The translations under genes were made by a program, and so were the position numbers. The notes below the pieces were generated by a model. It did no database searches. It was not told where the DNA came from and saw nothing but the letters and a program-made list of their open reading frames with translations. Shown here piece by piece: positions 1-10,604 of a stretch of DNA of 64,000 nt (position 1 is the first letter of the stretch; each line of letters begins with the position of its first letter). This DNA is from Winogradskyella marincola. GTDB taxonomy: Bacteria > Bacteroidota > Bacteroidia > Flavobacteriales > Flavobacteriaceae. Location: the NCBI RefSeq assembly GCF_029624125.1, contig NZ_JARSBN010000001.1:451901-515900 (forward strand), written 5' to 3'.

Positions 1-366
1 TGCCTGATAGCGTATTGTTTCTCTACCACCAAAAATCACGTAAGCAGATTCTTCAATATCTGGAACGTTACGTCTTACAAATTCGTAATCATCATATTCT
101 GTTTGCGGAAAATTGTCGCGTTTCCATCTCGGAACGTCTGTAGGACCAAAAGAATATTTGGTAAGATACATTGTGTTTTTGTCTAATCCAGATAGGTTTT
201 CTTTAATATTTCTATCTAAAGAATCTACAGCAGCCAAAACCGCAATGATTGAAAAGATACCAACCGTAACTCCTAAAAGCGACAAAAATGTACGTAACTT
301 ATTATTCCTAAGGGCATTTAGCGCAAACGAAAAGCTCTCTTTGAATACTCTTAAATAGACAAGCAT
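1..366 (-). CDS. ABC transporter permease, MacB/FtsX type (N-terminal part)
   Basis: The gene runs off the left edge; 122 codons are visible from an ATG at 366. The protein opens with a short amphipathic stretch and a first membrane helix at about residues 25-46 (motif LRTFLSLLGVTVGIFSI), followed by the start of a periplasmic domain. This is the MacB_PCD pattern seen in permeases of MacB-like lipoprotein or peptide exporters. In this family the permease works with a cytoplasmic ATPase and usually a membrane-fusion protein, none of which is visible here. A near-consensus minus-strand promoter box (TATCTTTA) lies just upstream. The family assignment is firm; the substrate cannot be inferred. 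Confidence 0.8.
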   Translation of the reverse strand, partial: MLVYLRVFKESFSFALNALRNNKLRTFLSLLGVTVGIFSIIAVLAAVDSLDRNIKENLSGLDKNTMYLTKYSFGPTDVPRWKRDNFPQTEYDDYEFVRRNVPDIEESAYVIFGGRETIRYQA

Positions 367-475
367 GTGTTGGTTGTTTTAAAACAATTTAAAGATAGGA
401 CGTTTTCAACAATTTATTGTTACAAAAAACTTAAAGAAACTAATATAAGCCCTAAGATTATACTATTGTTTATTT

Positions 476-483
476 TATTTTTG
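476..483 (+). promoter_or_regulatory. -7 promoter box of purH (TATTTTTG)
   Basis: This is a full match to the Bacteroidota sigma-A -7 consensus TAnnTTTG, 26 bp before the purH ATG. No clear TTG -33 element is seen at the usual distance. Confidence 0.6.
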
Positions 484-509
484 CAGCATCAAAATCACAA
501 CACAACATT

Positions 510-2039
510 ATGAGCAACAAAACCATATCCTCAGCGCTAATTTCGGTATTTAGTAAAGACGGATTAGAACCAATCGTAAAAAAATTAAACGACCTTAACG
601 TTACCATTTATTCAACAGGTGGAACAGAAAAATTTATTAAAGATTTAGGCATTAATGTCGTACCTGTAGAAGACGTTACATCTTACCCATCAATCTTAGG
701 TGGAAGAGTTAAAACTTTGCATCCAAAAGTTTTTGGAGGCATTTTAAATCGTCAAAATCATGAAGGTGATGTAGCAGAACTTGCTGAGTTTGAAATTCCG
801 CAAATAGATTTGGTTATCGTTGACTTATATCCTTTTGAGAAAACGGTAGCATCTGGTGCTAGCAACCAAGATATTATTGAAAAAATTGATATTGGAGGTA
901 TTTCACTTATTAGAGCTGCTGCTAAAAACTATGCAGATGTTACCTGTGTATCTTCTGTAGATGATTATGCGGAATTTTTAGAATTACTTGAATCTAAAAA
1001 TGGAGAAACTTCTGAAGAAGACCGTAAGCGTTTTGCTGCAAAGGCTTTTAATGTATCTTCTCACTACGATTCTGCTATTTTTAATTATTTCAATAAAGAT
1101 GAAGAAGAAACCGTTTTAAAGATTAGTGAGACTAAAGGAAAAGTATTGCGTTATGGCGAAAACCCTCACCAAAAAGGATTCTTCTTTGGTGATTTTGATG
1201 CCATGTTCACAAAACTTCATGGTAAAGAACTAAGCTACAACAACCTTCTAGATGTTGATGCTGCTGTAAATCTTATTTTAGAATTTAAAGGTGAAGATCC
1301 AACTTTTGCTATTTTAAAGCATAATAATGCTTGTGGTTTTGCACAAAGAGACACCATTCACCAAGCGTATGTAGATGCGTTAGCTGGAGATCCTGTTTCT
1401 GCTTTTGGTGGTATTTTAATCTCAAATACAGAGATTGATAAAGCGACAGCAGAAGAAATTCACAAGTTATTCTGTGAGGTTGTTATTGCACCTTCATTTA
1501 GTGATGATGCTTTAGAGATTTTAAAAGGAAAGAAAAACAGAATTCTTTTAATCTTAAATGATGTTGAACTATCTGAAAAAACAGTTAGAACTTGTTTAAA
1601 TGGTGTTTTAGTTCAAGATAAAGACAACAAAACTGATGGTTTAGAAGACTTAAAAACAGCTACAACAAAAGCACCTACTGATGCTGAAAAAGAAGATTTA
1701 ATTTTTGCTTCAAAACTTTGTAAGCATACAAAATCTAACACTATTGTTCTAGCTAAAAACAAGCAACTTTTAGCAAGCGGAACAGGACAAACAAGTCGTG
1801 TAGATGCACTAAACCAAGCTATTCACAAAGCAAAATCTTTCAATTTTGATTTAGAAGGAGCTGTTATGGCAAGTGATGCGTTTTTCCCTTTTCCTGATTG
1901 TGTTGAGATTGCAGATAATGCAGGTATTACAGCTGTGATTCAACCTGGTGGCTCTATAAAAGACGAATTAAGCATCAATTATTGTAACGAAAATAATGTT
2001 GCTATGGTCTTTACAGGAACACGTCATTTTAAGCATTAA
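510..2039 (+). CDS. purH: Bifunctional AICAR transformylase / IMP cyclohydrolase
   Basis: PurH catalyses the last two steps of de novo purine synthesis: formylation of AICAR with 10-formyl-THF, then ring closure to IMP. The 509-residue length is usual. The N-terminal MGS-like cyclohydrolase domain (about 5-150) has STGGTEKFI and the GGRVKTLHPKVFGGIL loop. The transformylase domain follows, with the KHNNACG active-site loop near residue 270 and the PFPDCVEIADNAGI segment near 455-470. It has its own promoter (TATTTTTG) and is followed, after 113 bp, by the mreB operon, so it may be read separately or partly into it. Confidence 0.97.
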   Translation: MSNKTISSALISVFSKDGLEPIVKKLNDLNVTIYSTGGTEKFIKDLGINVVPVEDVTSYPSILGGRVKTLHPKVFGGILNRQNHEGDVAELAEFEIPQIDLVIVDLYPFEKTVASGASNQDIIEKIDIGGISLIRAAAKNYADVTCVSSVDDYAEFLELLESKNGETSEEDRKRFAAKAFNVSSHYDSAIFNYFNKDEEETVLKISETKGKVLRYGENPHQKGFFFGDFDAMFTKLHGKELSYNNLLDVDAAVNLILEFKGEDPTFAILKHNNACGFAQRDTIHQAYVDALAGDPVSAFGGILISNTEIDKATAEEIHKLFCEVVIAPSFSDDALEILKGKKNRILLILNDVELSEKTVRTCLNGVLVQDKDNKTDGLEDLKTATTKAPTDAEKEDLIFASKLCKHTKSNTIVLAKNKQLLASGTGQTSRVDALNQAIHKAKSFNFDLEGAVMASDAFFPFPDCVEIADNAGITAVIQPGGSIKDELSINYCNENNVAMVFTGTRHFKH

Positions 2040-2152
2040 AAAATATATTGAGTTAAAACATCTATAAAGGCAGAAATAACGTATAATTTATTACATTTAC
2101 GCATAGTCATAAACTTATGACAAGAATAACCCGAATAATATTATAAACGCAT

Positions 2153-3181
2153 ATGGGATTTTTTGATTTCCTAACGGAAGAAATAGCCATAGATCTAGGA
2201 ACCGCAAACACACTAATTATACACAACGACAAAGTTGTTGTAGATAACCCATCTATAGTAGCAAGAGACCGTATTAGTAATAAAATAATTGCTGTTGGTA
2301 AAGAAGCCAACATGATGCAAGGTAAAACACACGAGAACATTAAAACGATTAGACCTCTAAAAGATGGTGTAATTGCAGATTTTGATGCCTCTGAGCAAAT
2401 GATAAGTATGTTTATAAAAAACATACCTGCGCTAAAGAAAAAGTTTTTTAATCCTGCATTACGTATGGTTGTTTGTATTCCTTCTGGTATTACTGAAGTT
2501 GAAATGCGAGCAGTAAAAGAATCTTGTGAGCGTGTTAATGGTAAAGAGGTTTACCTTATCCATGAGCCAATGGCTGCAGCTATTGGTATTGGCGTAGATA
2601 TTATGCAACCAAAAGGTAATATGATTGTAGATATAGGTGGTGGTACTACTGAAATTGCAGTTATAGCACTTGGAGGTATTGTTTGTGACAAATCTGTTAA
2701 AGTTGCTGGTGATGTATTTACCAACGACATTATCTATTACATGCGTACACAACACAACTTGTATGTTGGTGATAGAACTGCCGAAAAGATAAAAATTCAA
2801 ATTGGTGCTGCTACTGAAGATTTAGAATTACCTCCTGAAGACATGAGTGTTCAAGGACGTGATTTATTAACCGGTAAGCCTAAACAGGTTCAGATTTCGT
2901 ATAGAGAAATCGCTAAAGCATTAGATAAATCTATCTTAAGAATCGAGGATTCTGTAATGGAAACCTTATCTCAAACTCCACCAGAATTAGCTGCAGACAT
3001 ATACAACACAGGTATTTATCTTGCTGGTGGTGGATCTATGTTACGTGGATTAGACAAACGTCTGTCTCAAAAAACAGATTTACCTGTTTATATTGCTGAA
3101 GATCCTTTGAGAGCCGTAGTAAGAGGTACAGGAATTGTACTGAAAAACTTACCAAAATTCAAAAGCGTATTGATAAAATAA
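2153..3181 (+). CDS. mreB: Rod-shape determining actin-like protein MreB
   Basis: MreB is the bacterial actin that directs lateral wall synthesis from the cytoplasmic face of the membrane. The 342-residue protein shows the ASKHA nucleotide-binding motifs: IAIDLGTANT (phosphate-1, about 12-21), DIGGGTTEIAV (phosphate-2, about 160) and GGGSMLRGLDKRL (adenosine motif, about 291). The start MGFFDFLTEE gives the usual short amphipathic N-terminus. It is the first gene of an operon with mreC (11-bp gap), mreD, mrdA and rodA. A near-consensus TACATTTA lies about 60 bp upstream. Confidence 0.97.
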   Translation: MGFFDFLTEEIAIDLGTANTLIIHNDKVVVDNPSIVARDRISNKIIAVGKEANMMQGKTHENIKTIRPLKDGVIADFDASEQMISMFIKNIPALKKKFFNPALRMVVCIPSGITEVEMRAVKESCERVNGKEVYLIHEPMAAAIGIGVDIMQPKGNMIVDIGGGTTEIAVIALGGIVCDKSVKVAGDVFTNDIIYYMRTQHNLYVGDRTAEKIKIQIGAATEDLELPPEDMSVQGRDLLTGKPKQVQISYREIAKALDKSILRIEDSVMETLSQTPPELAADIYNTGIYLAGGGSMLRGLDKRLSQKTDLPVYIAEDPLRAVVRGTGIVLKNLPKFKSVLIK

Positions 3182-3192
3182 AAGAGAAATAA

Positions 3193-4014
3193 ATGCAACA
3201 AATCTTCAATTTTGTTATTAGAAACAAAACCTTTCTGTTGTTTTTATTTCTCTTTAGTATTGGCTTAGCACTTACCATACAATCGCACTCATACCACAGA
3301 AGTAAATTTATAAATTCTGCAAACGCCTTGTCTGGTGGTGTTTATGGCACCGTAAATTCTATTGATAAATATTTTGATTTAGAAAAGGAAAATGAAATTC
3401 TTGCAGAAGAGAACAAACGTTTAAAAGAACAACTTTTTAATTCTGTAAATTCAGAAAACAATGCTGTTATAGACACTACAATCTCTAGAGAAAACTACAG
3501 AATAACAACTGCAGATGTCTATAAAAACAGTTACTCTTCAACCAATAATTTTATTACCATTAACAAAGGTAAAAACGATAGCGTAAAGCAAGATTTTGGA
3601 GTTGTAACATCAAAAGGTATTATTGGTATCATTGATAACACCTCAAAAAATTATGCTACTGTACTTTCTATTTTAAGTAAAAAAAGTAGAATAAATGCTA
3701 AACTAAAGAACTCTAACCACATTGGCTCTTTAACCTGGAATGGCAAGACACCTGAGTTTGTTCAACTCATAGATGTCTCAAAATTTGCTCCTGTAAAAGT
3801 TGGAGATACCATTGTTACAGGTGGACAATCTTCTATTTTCCCTCAAGGAATTAACATAGGTAAGATTGAAAGTTTTGAAACAGACATTAGTGGAGACACC
3901 TACACTATACAAGTAAAATTGTTTAACGATATGACGAATATTGGAACAATATACATACTTGAAAACCGAGACAGAAACGAAATTTTAAAATTACAAAACA
4001 CCAGTAATGAATAG
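3193..4014 (+). CDS. mreC: Rod-shape determining protein MreC
   Basis: MreC is a bitopic membrane protein linking MreB to PBP2 and RodA in the periplasm. This 273-residue protein has one transmembrane helix at about 13-31, a Glu/Lys-rich coiled coil at about 58-80 (LEKENEILAEENKRLKEQL) and two periplasmic beta domains with the family motif VKVGDTIVTGGQSSIFPQGI. It ends 8 bp inside mreD, which suggests translational coupling. Order and size match flavobacterial mre operons. Confidence 0.93.
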   Translation: MQQIFNFVIRNKTFLLFLFLFSIGLALTIQSHSYHRSKFINSANALSGGVYGTVNSIDKYFDLEKENEILAEENKRLKEQLFNSVNSENNAVIDTTISRENYRITTADVYKNSYSSTNNFITINKGKNDSVKQDFGVVTSKGIIGIIDNTSKNYATVLSILSKKSRINAKLKNSNHIGSLTWNGKTPEFVQLIDVSKFAPVKVGDTIVTGGQSSIFPQGINIGKIESFETDISGDTYTIQVKLFNDMTNIGTIYILENRDRNEILKLQNTSNE

Positions 4015-4513
4015 TATTCTCGGAGCAAATAGTGTTCGTTTTATTGTATTGCTTTTGGTGCAAGTTATCATTTGTAGTCATATAAATTTTTTAGGCTACA
4101 TTAATCCGTACATCTATATCATTTTTATCTTCCTGTTTCCAATCAGAGAAGATCGACTCATATTGCTTATTACAAGTTTTTTATTAGGTATGCTAGTCGA
4201 TGTCTTCTTAGATTCCGGAGGTGTACATGCAGCTGCTTCTGTTTTTTTAGCCTATGCCAGACCTGTATTTTTAAAAACATCATTTGGAATGCTCTATGAG
4301 CACCAAAGCATAAAATTTAGCAATACAGAGTTAGGTAGCTTAATCACGTATATCACTCTTGGTACTTTAACACATCATCTCATATTATTTTCGCTTGAAG
4401 TTTTTAACATTTCCAGCACACTTTTAATCTTGAAAAAAACGTTATTCTCTAGTATTTTTACTATAATACTTTGTATCCTGATTATTATTCTTTTTAGTCG
4501 AAACAAAAAATGA
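4007..4513 (+). CDS. mreD: Rod-shape determining membrane protein MreD
   Basis: This is a 168-residue very hydrophobic protein with about five predicted membrane helices and few polar segments, located where mreD is expected. The only recognisable conserved piece is the GMLVDVFLDSGGVHAAASVFLAYARP region (about 63-90). It overlaps mreC by 8 bp and mrdA by 4 bp (ATGA-type junction), so it is co-translated with both. Divergent sequence is normal for MreD; assignment rests on topology plus synteny. Confidence 0.88.
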   Translation: MNSILGANSVRFIVLLLVQVIICSHINFLGYINPYIYIIFIFLFPIREDRLILLITSFLLGMLVDVFLDSGGVHAAASVFLAYARPVFLKTSFGMLYEHQSIKFSNTELGSLITYITLGTLTHHLILFSLEVFNISSTLLILKKTLFSSIFTIILCILIIILFSRNKK

Positions 4514-6444
4514 GAAAACTTTTACTCTTAACCACTGTTATACTTGTTGGTCTTGTTTTTATAGCACGCTTGTTCTATCTACAGGTCTATGGTGGATATG
4601 AATACGATATTTTTGAAGATACCGCAATTAAAAAAGAGTTTACCTACCCTAAAAGAGGTTATGTTTACGACAGAAATGGCAAACTACTTGTGGCCAACCA
4701 ACCTTCTTACGATGTTATGGTTATTCCAAGAGAAGTTGAACCAATGACTCCTGAAGATCTTACAGAGTTTTGCAATCTTTTAAAAATCACAAAAGAAGAA
4801 TACAACAAAAAGTTAGAACGCGCCAAAAACTATTCACCAAGATTACCATCTCCTTTTGTTCCGCAGTTATCAAAATCAGATTATGCTGTTCTTCAGGAAA
4901 AAATGCGAAAGTATGCTGGCTTCTATATTCAAAAACGTTCTTTAAGATCTTATCAAACCACTATTGGAGCCAATGTTTTAGGAGATATTGGAGAAGTAAA
5001 TCGTAGTATAATTGAAAAACAACCTTATTACAAGTTAGGAGATTTAATTGGTAAGCAAGGTGTTGAGCAATCTTATGAAGAAATTCTGCGTGGCACTAAG
5101 GGTATAAAATTTATTCAAAAAGATAGGTTTAACAAAAGTATAGGACCTTTTAAAGAAGGTAGATTTGACACACTACCTGTACCTGGAAAAGATATCACAA
5201 TAACTATCGATTCTGATTTGCAAGCTTACGGAGAACTTTTAATGCAGCACAAACGTGGTGGCATCGTTGCTATAGAACCTAACAGTGGTGAAATATTAGC
5301 TATGGTTACAGGACCAAGCTACAATCCAAATATTTTAGTCGGCAGAAACCGATCTAAGAACTATACAAAGCTTCATTATGACAGCATAGCCAAACCCTTA
5401 TTTGACAGAGGTCTCTTGGCGCAATATCCTCCTGGCTCACCATTTAAAGTTATAAATGCATTAATAGGTCTGCAAGAAGGAGTCGTAGATGAGCATGATA
5501 CTTTTAGCTGTAGAATGGGCTATTACTATGGAAGCAGACGTCTTACTGGCTGTCACCACCATAGAAGTCCTGTGGATATGAATATGGGAATTGCACAATC
5601 CTGTAATGCGTATTTTGTAAATGTTTACAGACGTATAATTGATAAATACAAAGATGCTGGCGATGGTATGAATATTTGGGCTAACCATGCCAAAAGTTTT
5701 GGACTTGGCGATTTTTTAAACAACGATTTATCAGTTGGTCGTCCTGGTCGTATTCCAAATGGTGATTATTACGACAGAGCCTATGGTGATAATCGTTGGG
5801 GTTCTACATACAACGTTTCTAATGCAATTGGGCAAGGAGAAGTTGAGGCCACACCAATTCAGCTAGCAAATATGGCTGCTGCTATAGGAAATCGAGGTTA
5901 TTATTACACACCTCATATCATTAAAAATATTGAAGGCGATACAATTCCCTCAAATTTTACCACACCAAAATACACCTCTATCGATAGAAAACATTTTGAA
6001 CCTGTCATAGAAGGCATGTTTGATGTGTACAACGATGGTACTGCAAAATCCCTAAGAGTGGAAGGCATTGAAATTTGTGGTAAAACAGGTACAGCAGAAA
6101 ACTTTGCAATAGTTAATGGTAAAAAAACACAACTTACCGACCATTCTATTTTTGTAGCCTTTGCACCAAAAGACAACCCTAAAATTGCCATAGCTGTTTT
6201 TGTTGAAAACGGATATTGGGGAAGTCGATTTGCTGGTAGAATGGCAAGCTTAATGATAGAAAAATACATAAAAGGCAGTATTACAAGAACAGATCTAGAA
6301 AATTGGATTTTAACACATAGCCTCGAAGATGAATATGCCAAACCAATATCTGACGAGCCTTTTAAAATTAATGGTGAAACTACACTTCAGGTTATAGATA
6401 ATTATGCTATTAAGCTTGAAGATCAAGAGACCTTAAAACAGTAA
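4510..6444 (+). CDS. mrdA: Penicillin-binding protein 2 (elongasome transpeptidase)
   Basis: PBP2 cross-links peptidoglycan during cell elongation. The 644-residue protein has one N-terminal membrane anchor (about 4-21), the PBP dimer domain with YPKRGYVYDRNGKLL (about 45-60), and a transpeptidase domain with all three motifs: S310-P-F-K313 in PPGSPFK, S364-C-N366, and K525-T-G527 in GKTGTAEN. It overlaps mreD by 4 bp and is followed 3 bp later by rodA, its glycosyltransferase partner. Nothing suggests beta-lactamase or other class B variants. Confidence 0.96.
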   Translation: MRKLLLLTTVILVGLVFIARLFYLQVYGGYEYDIFEDTAIKKEFTYPKRGYVYDRNGKLLVANQPSYDVMVIPREVEPMTPEDLTEFCNLLKITKEEYNKKLERAKNYSPRLPSPFVPQLSKSDYAVLQEKMRKYAGFYIQKRSLRSYQTTIGANVLGDIGEVNRSIIEKQPYYKLGDLIGKQGVEQSYEEILRGTKGIKFIQKDRFNKSIGPFKEGRFDTLPVPGKDITITIDSDLQAYGELLMQHKRGGIVAIEPNSGEILAMVTGPSYNPNILVGRNRSKNYTKLHYDSIAKPLFDRGLLAQYPPGSPFKVINALIGLQEGVVDEHDTFSCRMGYYYGSRRLTGCHHHRSPVDMNMGIAQSCNAYFVNVYRRIIDKYKDAGDGMNIWANHAKSFGLGDFLNNDLSVGRPGRIPNGDYYDRAYGDNRWGSTYNVSNAIGQGEVEATPIQLANMAAAIGNRGYYYTPHIIKNIEGDTIPSNFTTPKYTSIDRKHFEPVIEGMFDVYNDGTAKSLRVEGIEICGKTGTAENFAIVNGKKTQLTDHSIFVAFAPKDNPKIAIAVFVENGYWGSRFAGRMASLMIEKYIKGSITRTDLENWILTHSLEDEYAKPISDEPFKINGETTLQVIDNYAIKLEDQETLKQ

Positions 6445-6447
6445 TTA

Positions 6448-7728
6448 ATGCTTAGAGAAAATCAAAGACGTTTTAAGTTCGATTGGGTTACCATTATCCT
6501 TTTTCTTTTATTAGTAGGATTTGGATATGTTAATATCCTATCTGCTTCTCATGATGGTGAGGTAACAAGCTACCTCAACATGACCGAATTATACGGAAAA
6601 CAACTTGTTTTTATTGGGTTAACCTTTGTAATTATCATTCTCATCTTATCTCTAGAAGCCAAGTTTTATGAACGCTTTTCGAGTATTATATATTTGGCTG
6701 CCATACTCTTACTGGTTGGTCTATTTATTTTTGGAAAGGATGTAAATGGCGCACGTTCATGGTACGGCATAGGAAGTATGACTATTCAACCCAGTGAGTT
6801 TGCCAAGTTTGCAACAGCTCTAGCAGTAGCAAAATACATTAGTGATTTGCAAACCAACATGAAAACACTCAAAGATCAGATACGTGTTGCTGCAATCATA
6901 TTCATTCCTGCTTTATTGATTCTTTTACAAAATGATGCCGGAAGTACAATTGTTTACACTGCGTTTTTCTTTGTTTTTTATAGAGAAGGTCTACAGCAAA
7001 TTTATTTAATTGTAGCCTTATCACTCATTGTTTTAGCTGTAATTTCTTTAAAGTTTGGCATTATAGCCACAACTATAGTTGCGGCAGTAGCTCTGACAAT
7101 TCGTTATCTTGTGAGAAAGAAGAAGCGAGCTTCAAAACTTCAATATGTACTGGTATTATTTTTAGCTATAGGATATGGTTACGGAGTAAAAGCTTTTTAT
7201 AAACACGGCTTACAAATACATCAGCAAAATAGAATAAGCCTTTGGTTGCGTTTAGAAAAAGATCCTGCTAAACTCGAAAGAATGAGAAAGTCTGAAGCTT
7301 ATAATCTTATTCAATCAGAAGAAGCTATAAGCTCTGGAGGACTAACAGGCAAAGGATTTTTACAAGGCACAAGAACAACCGGAAAATTTGTTCCAGAACA
7401 AGAAACAGATTATATTTTTAGTACTGTTGGTGAAGAATGGGGATTTGCAGGAAGCAGTATTGTCGTTTTCTTATTTGTCTTTTTAATTATTAGAATCTTG
7501 TATTTAGCCGAAGCTCAAAAATCACAATTTAGCCGCGTGTATGGCTATGGTGTAGCTTCTATTCTTTTTATTCATTTTACTATTAATATTGGTATGGTAA
7601 TGGGCTTAATACCTACAGTTGGTATTCCTCTACCCTTTTTTAGTTATGGTGGCTCAGGACTTTGGGGCTTTACCATTTTACTATTCATTTTTGTGAAGTT
7701 GGATAGCAACAAAATAAATGAGTGGTAA
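6448..7728 (+). CDS. rodA: Peptidoglycan glycosyltransferase RodA
   Basis: RodA is the SEDS-family polymerase that makes glycan strands with PBP2. The 426-residue protein has about ten membrane helices and SEDS signatures: NGARSWYGIG with IQPSEFAKF (about 95-118), LQNDAGSTIVY (about 160-170), and the C-terminal IPLPFFSYGGSGLW block (about 392-406). A long charged loop around 225-300 includes the GLTGKGFLQGTRT segment. It is the last gene of the mreB operon; a convergent terminator separates it from valS. Confidence 0.95.
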   Translation: MLRENQRRFKFDWVTIILFLLLVGFGYVNILSASHDGEVTSYLNMTELYGKQLVFIGLTFVIIILILSLEAKFYERFSSIIYLAAILLLVGLFIFGKDVNGARSWYGIGSMTIQPSEFAKFATALAVAKYISDLQTNMKTLKDQIRVAAIIFIPALLILLQNDAGSTIVYTAFFFVFYREGLQQIYLIVALSLIVLAVISLKFGIIATTIVAAVALTIRYLVRKKKRASKLQYVLVLFLAIGYGYGVKAFYKHGLQIHQQNRISLWLRLEKDPAKLERMRKSEAYNLIQSEEAISSGGLTGKGFLQGTRTTGKFVPEQETDYIFSTVGEEWGFAGSSIVVFLFVFLIIRILYLAEAQKSQFSRVYGYGVASILFIHFTINIGMVMGLIPTVGIPLPFFSYGGSGLWGFTILLFIFVKLDSNKINEW

Positions 7729-7729
7729 A

Positions 7730-7764
7730 AAAGAAAAGACCACTTTAACAGTAGTCTTTCTTTT
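7730..7764. terminator. Convergent rodA/valS terminator
   Basis: An imperfect hairpin (AAGAC-c-ACT loop TTAAC AGT-a-GTCTT) is flanked by A-rich and T-rich tracts, sitting between the converging 3' ends of rodA and valS. Confidence 0.5.
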
Positions 7765-7785
7765 CGTTTTTATTTAAAATTTGAA

Positions 7786-10419
7786 TTAATTCAAACTTGC
7801 TAAACTTGCTTTAATCGTTTCAATCTTAGCTAAAGCATCTGCTTCTTTTTTCTTTTCTGAAGCTACAACTTGCTCTGGCGCATTGTTTACAAAACGCTCG
7901 TTAGACAACTTCTTTTGAACCGATTTTAAGAACCCTTCAGTATAATTCAATTCTTCAGTTAGTTTTTTAACCTCAGCTTCTACATCTATACTTCCTTCCA
8001 TTGGAATAAAGTATTCGTTAGATTTTACTCTAAAAGTTAAAGCACCATCTACAGGTTCGTTTACATAATCAAAGCTACTTAGATTACCCATTTTTGCAAT
8101 AACCTCATCGAACGAAGGTTCTGCTTTTTCGTTATTCACTACTGAGAACCCAATAGCATCCTTAAATGCAATATTCTTTTGTTTTCTAATGTTTCTGATT
8201 CCAGAAATCACTTCAGATGTAAAATCGAATTGGGCAATTAACGCTTCATTCGCCTCTTTTTGAGCTGGCCATTTTGCTATGATTAAGGCTTCTTCTGGTG
8301 TACGCGATTTCATAGTTTGCCAAATCTCTTCAGTAATAAATGGCATAAATGGATGCATGATTTTTAAGTTGTCTTCAAATAATGCAATTAACTTATTATA
8401 TGTTATCGCATCAATTGGCTCACCATAAGCTGGCTTTACAATCTCTAACAACCATCCACAGAAATCATCAAAAATTAATTTGTAAATAGCCATTAATGCA
8501 TCACTAAGACGGTATTTACTAAAATGATCTTCAATCTCTACTAATGCTTTTTGAAATTTAGCCTCGTACCACTCTAGACCAATTTTACTCGATTGTGGTT
8601 GCTCTATTTTATCAGATACTTCCCAAAGTGTGGTTAAATAAAAAGCACTCCAAACTTTATTACCTAATCCTTTACCTTGTTGACATAAAGCTTCATCAAA
8701 CAACAAATCATTACCTGCTGCAGAACTCAATAACAAGCCTACTCTTACTCCATCTGCACCATATTCTTCAATAAGCTTTAAGGCGTCTGGAGAATTACCA
8801 AGCGACTTAGACATTTTTCGTCTTTGCTTATCTCTTACTAATCCGGTTAGATAAACATTTTCAAATGGTCTTTGGTCTTTGTACTCATAACCAGCAATAA
8901 TCATACGTGCTACCCAAAAGAACAGAATGTCTGGACCTGTTACCAAATCATTGGTTGGGTAGTAATATTTTATTTCTTCGTTTTCAGGATTTCGTATTCC
9001 ATCAAAAACACTCATTGGCCATAGCCAAGATGAAAACCATGTATCTAGTGCGTCAGTTTCTTGCTTTAAGTCTGAAGCTTGAAGCTCTGAATTAGATGTT
9101 TTTTCTTGAGCTAGTTTTACAGCGTCTTCAATAGTTTCTGCTACAACAAAATCTTCCTTTCCATCACCATAATAATACGCAGGAATTTGTTGTCCCCAAA
9201 GTAACTGACGCGAAATGTTCCAGTCTCTGATGTTTTCCATCCAGTGACGGTATGTATTTTCAAATTTCTTTGGAAATAATTTCACATCACCATTTGTAAG
9301 TACAGCATCTAAAGCTGGTTTAGCCAAATCTTCCATTTTTAAGAACCATTGGTCGCTTAAACGTGGCTCTATAATCGCTTTTGTACGCTCCGAGATACCA
9401 ACTCTGTTGTTGTAATCTTCAATCTTTTCGATTTGACCTAAAGATTCTAATTCCTTAACAATAGCTTTACGAACAGCAAAACGATCTTGCCCTTCGTAAT
9501 GCATACCATAGCTATTCAGTGTAGCATCTTCGTTAAAGATATCTATTACTTCTAAGTTATGCTTATCACCTAAAACTTTATCATTCTCATCGTGTGCTGG
9601 TGTTACTTTTAAACAACCAGTACCAAACTCTACATCTACATAATCGTCTTCAATTATTGGGATAACTCGATTGCAAATTGGCACAATTACCTTTTTACCT
9701 TTTAAGTTTTGATGTCTTGAATCTTCTGGATTGATACAAATTGCCGAGTCTCCTAAAATAGTTTCAGGTCGTGTTGTTGCAATCGTTAAGGTATCATCAG
9801 AACCTTCTATTTTATAGTTTACATAGTAAAGTTTTCCTTGCTTTTCAACATATTCTACCTCTTCGTCAGACAGTGTTGTTTTAGCCTCAGGATCCCAGTT
9901 TACCATTCTGTAACCACGATAAATTAAGCCTTTTTTGTATAAATCTACAAATACCTTTATGACAGCTTCAGACATGTCGTCATCCATTGTAAACTTGGTT
10001 CTGTCCCAATCGCAAGAACATCCTAATTTCTTTAGTTGCTCTAAGATAACTCCTCCATATTCGTGCGTCCAATCCCAAGCATGTTTTAGAAATTCGTCCC
10101 GTGTTAAATCATTTTTATCTATGCCTTCAGCTTTTAACTTGGCAACAACTTTAGCTTCCGTTGCAATAGATGCATGGTCTGTACCAGGAACCCAACATGC
10201 ATTTTTTCCTAATAAACGTGCACGACGAATTAATACATCTTGAATAGTATTATTCAGCATGTGTCCCATATGTAAAATTCCTGTAACGTTTGGTGGTGGA
10301 ATTACAATGGTATAAGGCTCTCTTTCATCTGGTGTAGAATGAAAATAATTGTGTTGCATCCAGTAGTCGTACCACTTATTTTCTACTGAAGTTGCATTAT
10401 ATTTTGATGGGATTTCCAT
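7786..10419 (-). CDS. valS: Valyl-tRNA synthetase
   Basis: ValS charges tRNA-Val. This is an 877-residue class I synthetase with the HIGH-type motif H50-M-G-H53 in [13 protein letters not shown] and the K535-M-S-K-S539 loop. Between them lies the CP1 editing domain ([13 protein letters not shown] near 215). The C-terminal 70 residues form the ValS coiled-coil arm rich in Lys and Glu. Its promoter box TACTTTTG lies 31 bp upstream of the ATG. The gene is monocistronic and convergent with rodA. Confidence 0.97.
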   Translation of the reverse strand: MEIPSKYNATSVENKWYDYWMQHNYFHSTPDEREPYTIVIPPPNVTGILHMGHMLNNTIQDVLIRRARLLGKNACWVPGTDHASIATEAKVVAKLKAEGIDKNDLTRDEFLKHAWDWTHEYGGVILEQLKKLGCSCDWDRTKFTMDDDMSEAVIKVFVDLYKKGLIYRGYRMVNWDPEAKTTLSDEEVEYVEKQGKLYYVNYKIEGSDDTLTIATTRPETILGDSAICINPEDSRHQNLKGKKVIVPICNRVIPIIEDDYVDVEFGTGCLKVTPAHDENDKVLGDKHNLEVIDIFNEDATLNSYGMHYEGQDRFAVRKAIVKELESLGQIEKIEDYNNRVGISERTKAIIEPRLSDQWFLKMEDLAKPALDAVLTNGDVKLFPKKFENTYRHWMENIRDWNISRQLLWGQQIPAYYYGDGKEDFVVAETIEDAVKLAQEKTSNSELQASDLKQETDALDTWFSSWLWPMSVFDGIRNPENEEIKYYYPTNDLVTGPDILFFWVARMIIAGYEYKDQRPFENVYLTGLVRDKQRRKMSKSLGNSPDALKLIEEYGADGVRVGLLLSSAAGNDLLFDEALCQQGKGLGNKVWSAFYLTTLWEVSDKIEQPQSSKIGLEWYEAKFQKALVEIEDHFSKYRLSDALMAIYKLIFDDFCGWLLEIVKPAYGEPIDAITYNKLIALFEDNLKIMHPFMPFITEEIWQTMKSRTPEEALIIAKWPAQKEANEALIAQFDFTSEVISGIRNIRKQKNIAFKDAIGFSVVNNEKAEPSFDEVIAKMGNLSSFDYVNEPVDGALTFRVKSNEYFIPMEGSIDVEAEVKKLTEELNYTEGFLKSVQKKLSNERFVNNAPEQVVASEKKKEADALAKIETIKASLASLN

Positions 10420-10449
10420 ATTTTGGTATCGTTTTTGCTAAGTAACTTA

Positions 10450-10457
10450 CAAAAGTA
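10450..10457 (-). promoter_or_regulatory. -7 promoter box of valS (TACTTTTG)
   Basis: This is a full TAnnTTTG match on the minus strand, 31 bp upstream of the valS start. Confidence 0.55.
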
Positions 10458-10550
10458 CTTATATTTCTTTTTTTGAAAAATTATTAGATAGTTAATGTGC
10501 ATATAATGCCTTAAATTCTGTTAAATCGCATGTATTACGTCTAATTAATT

Positions 10551-10580
10551 TTGATGGGAATTAAAAAGTAAGTAGTTTTG
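10551..10580 (+). promoter_or_regulatory. Complete promoter of the DUF1573 gene (TTG-19-TAGTTTTG)
   Basis: A TTG at 10551-10553 is separated by 19 bp from TAGTTTTG at 10573-10580. This is the best full match in the window to the Flavobacterium sigma-A promoter (-33 TTG, -7 TAnnTTTG). It lies 24 bp before the ATG at 10605. A second TAnnTTTG (TAATTTTG, 10546-10553) overlaps the -33 element. Confidence 0.65.
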
Positions 10581-10604
10581 GTAGTATCAATTTAAAAAAA
10601 TTAA

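Noticed and set aside
113..358. Plus-strand open frame in the first 360 bases
   Set aside because: It lies antisense to the ABC permease gene that runs off the left edge and has no coding character of its own.
2107..2800. Antisense open frames opposite mreB
   Set aside because: Both are shadows of the highly conserved mreB coding strand.
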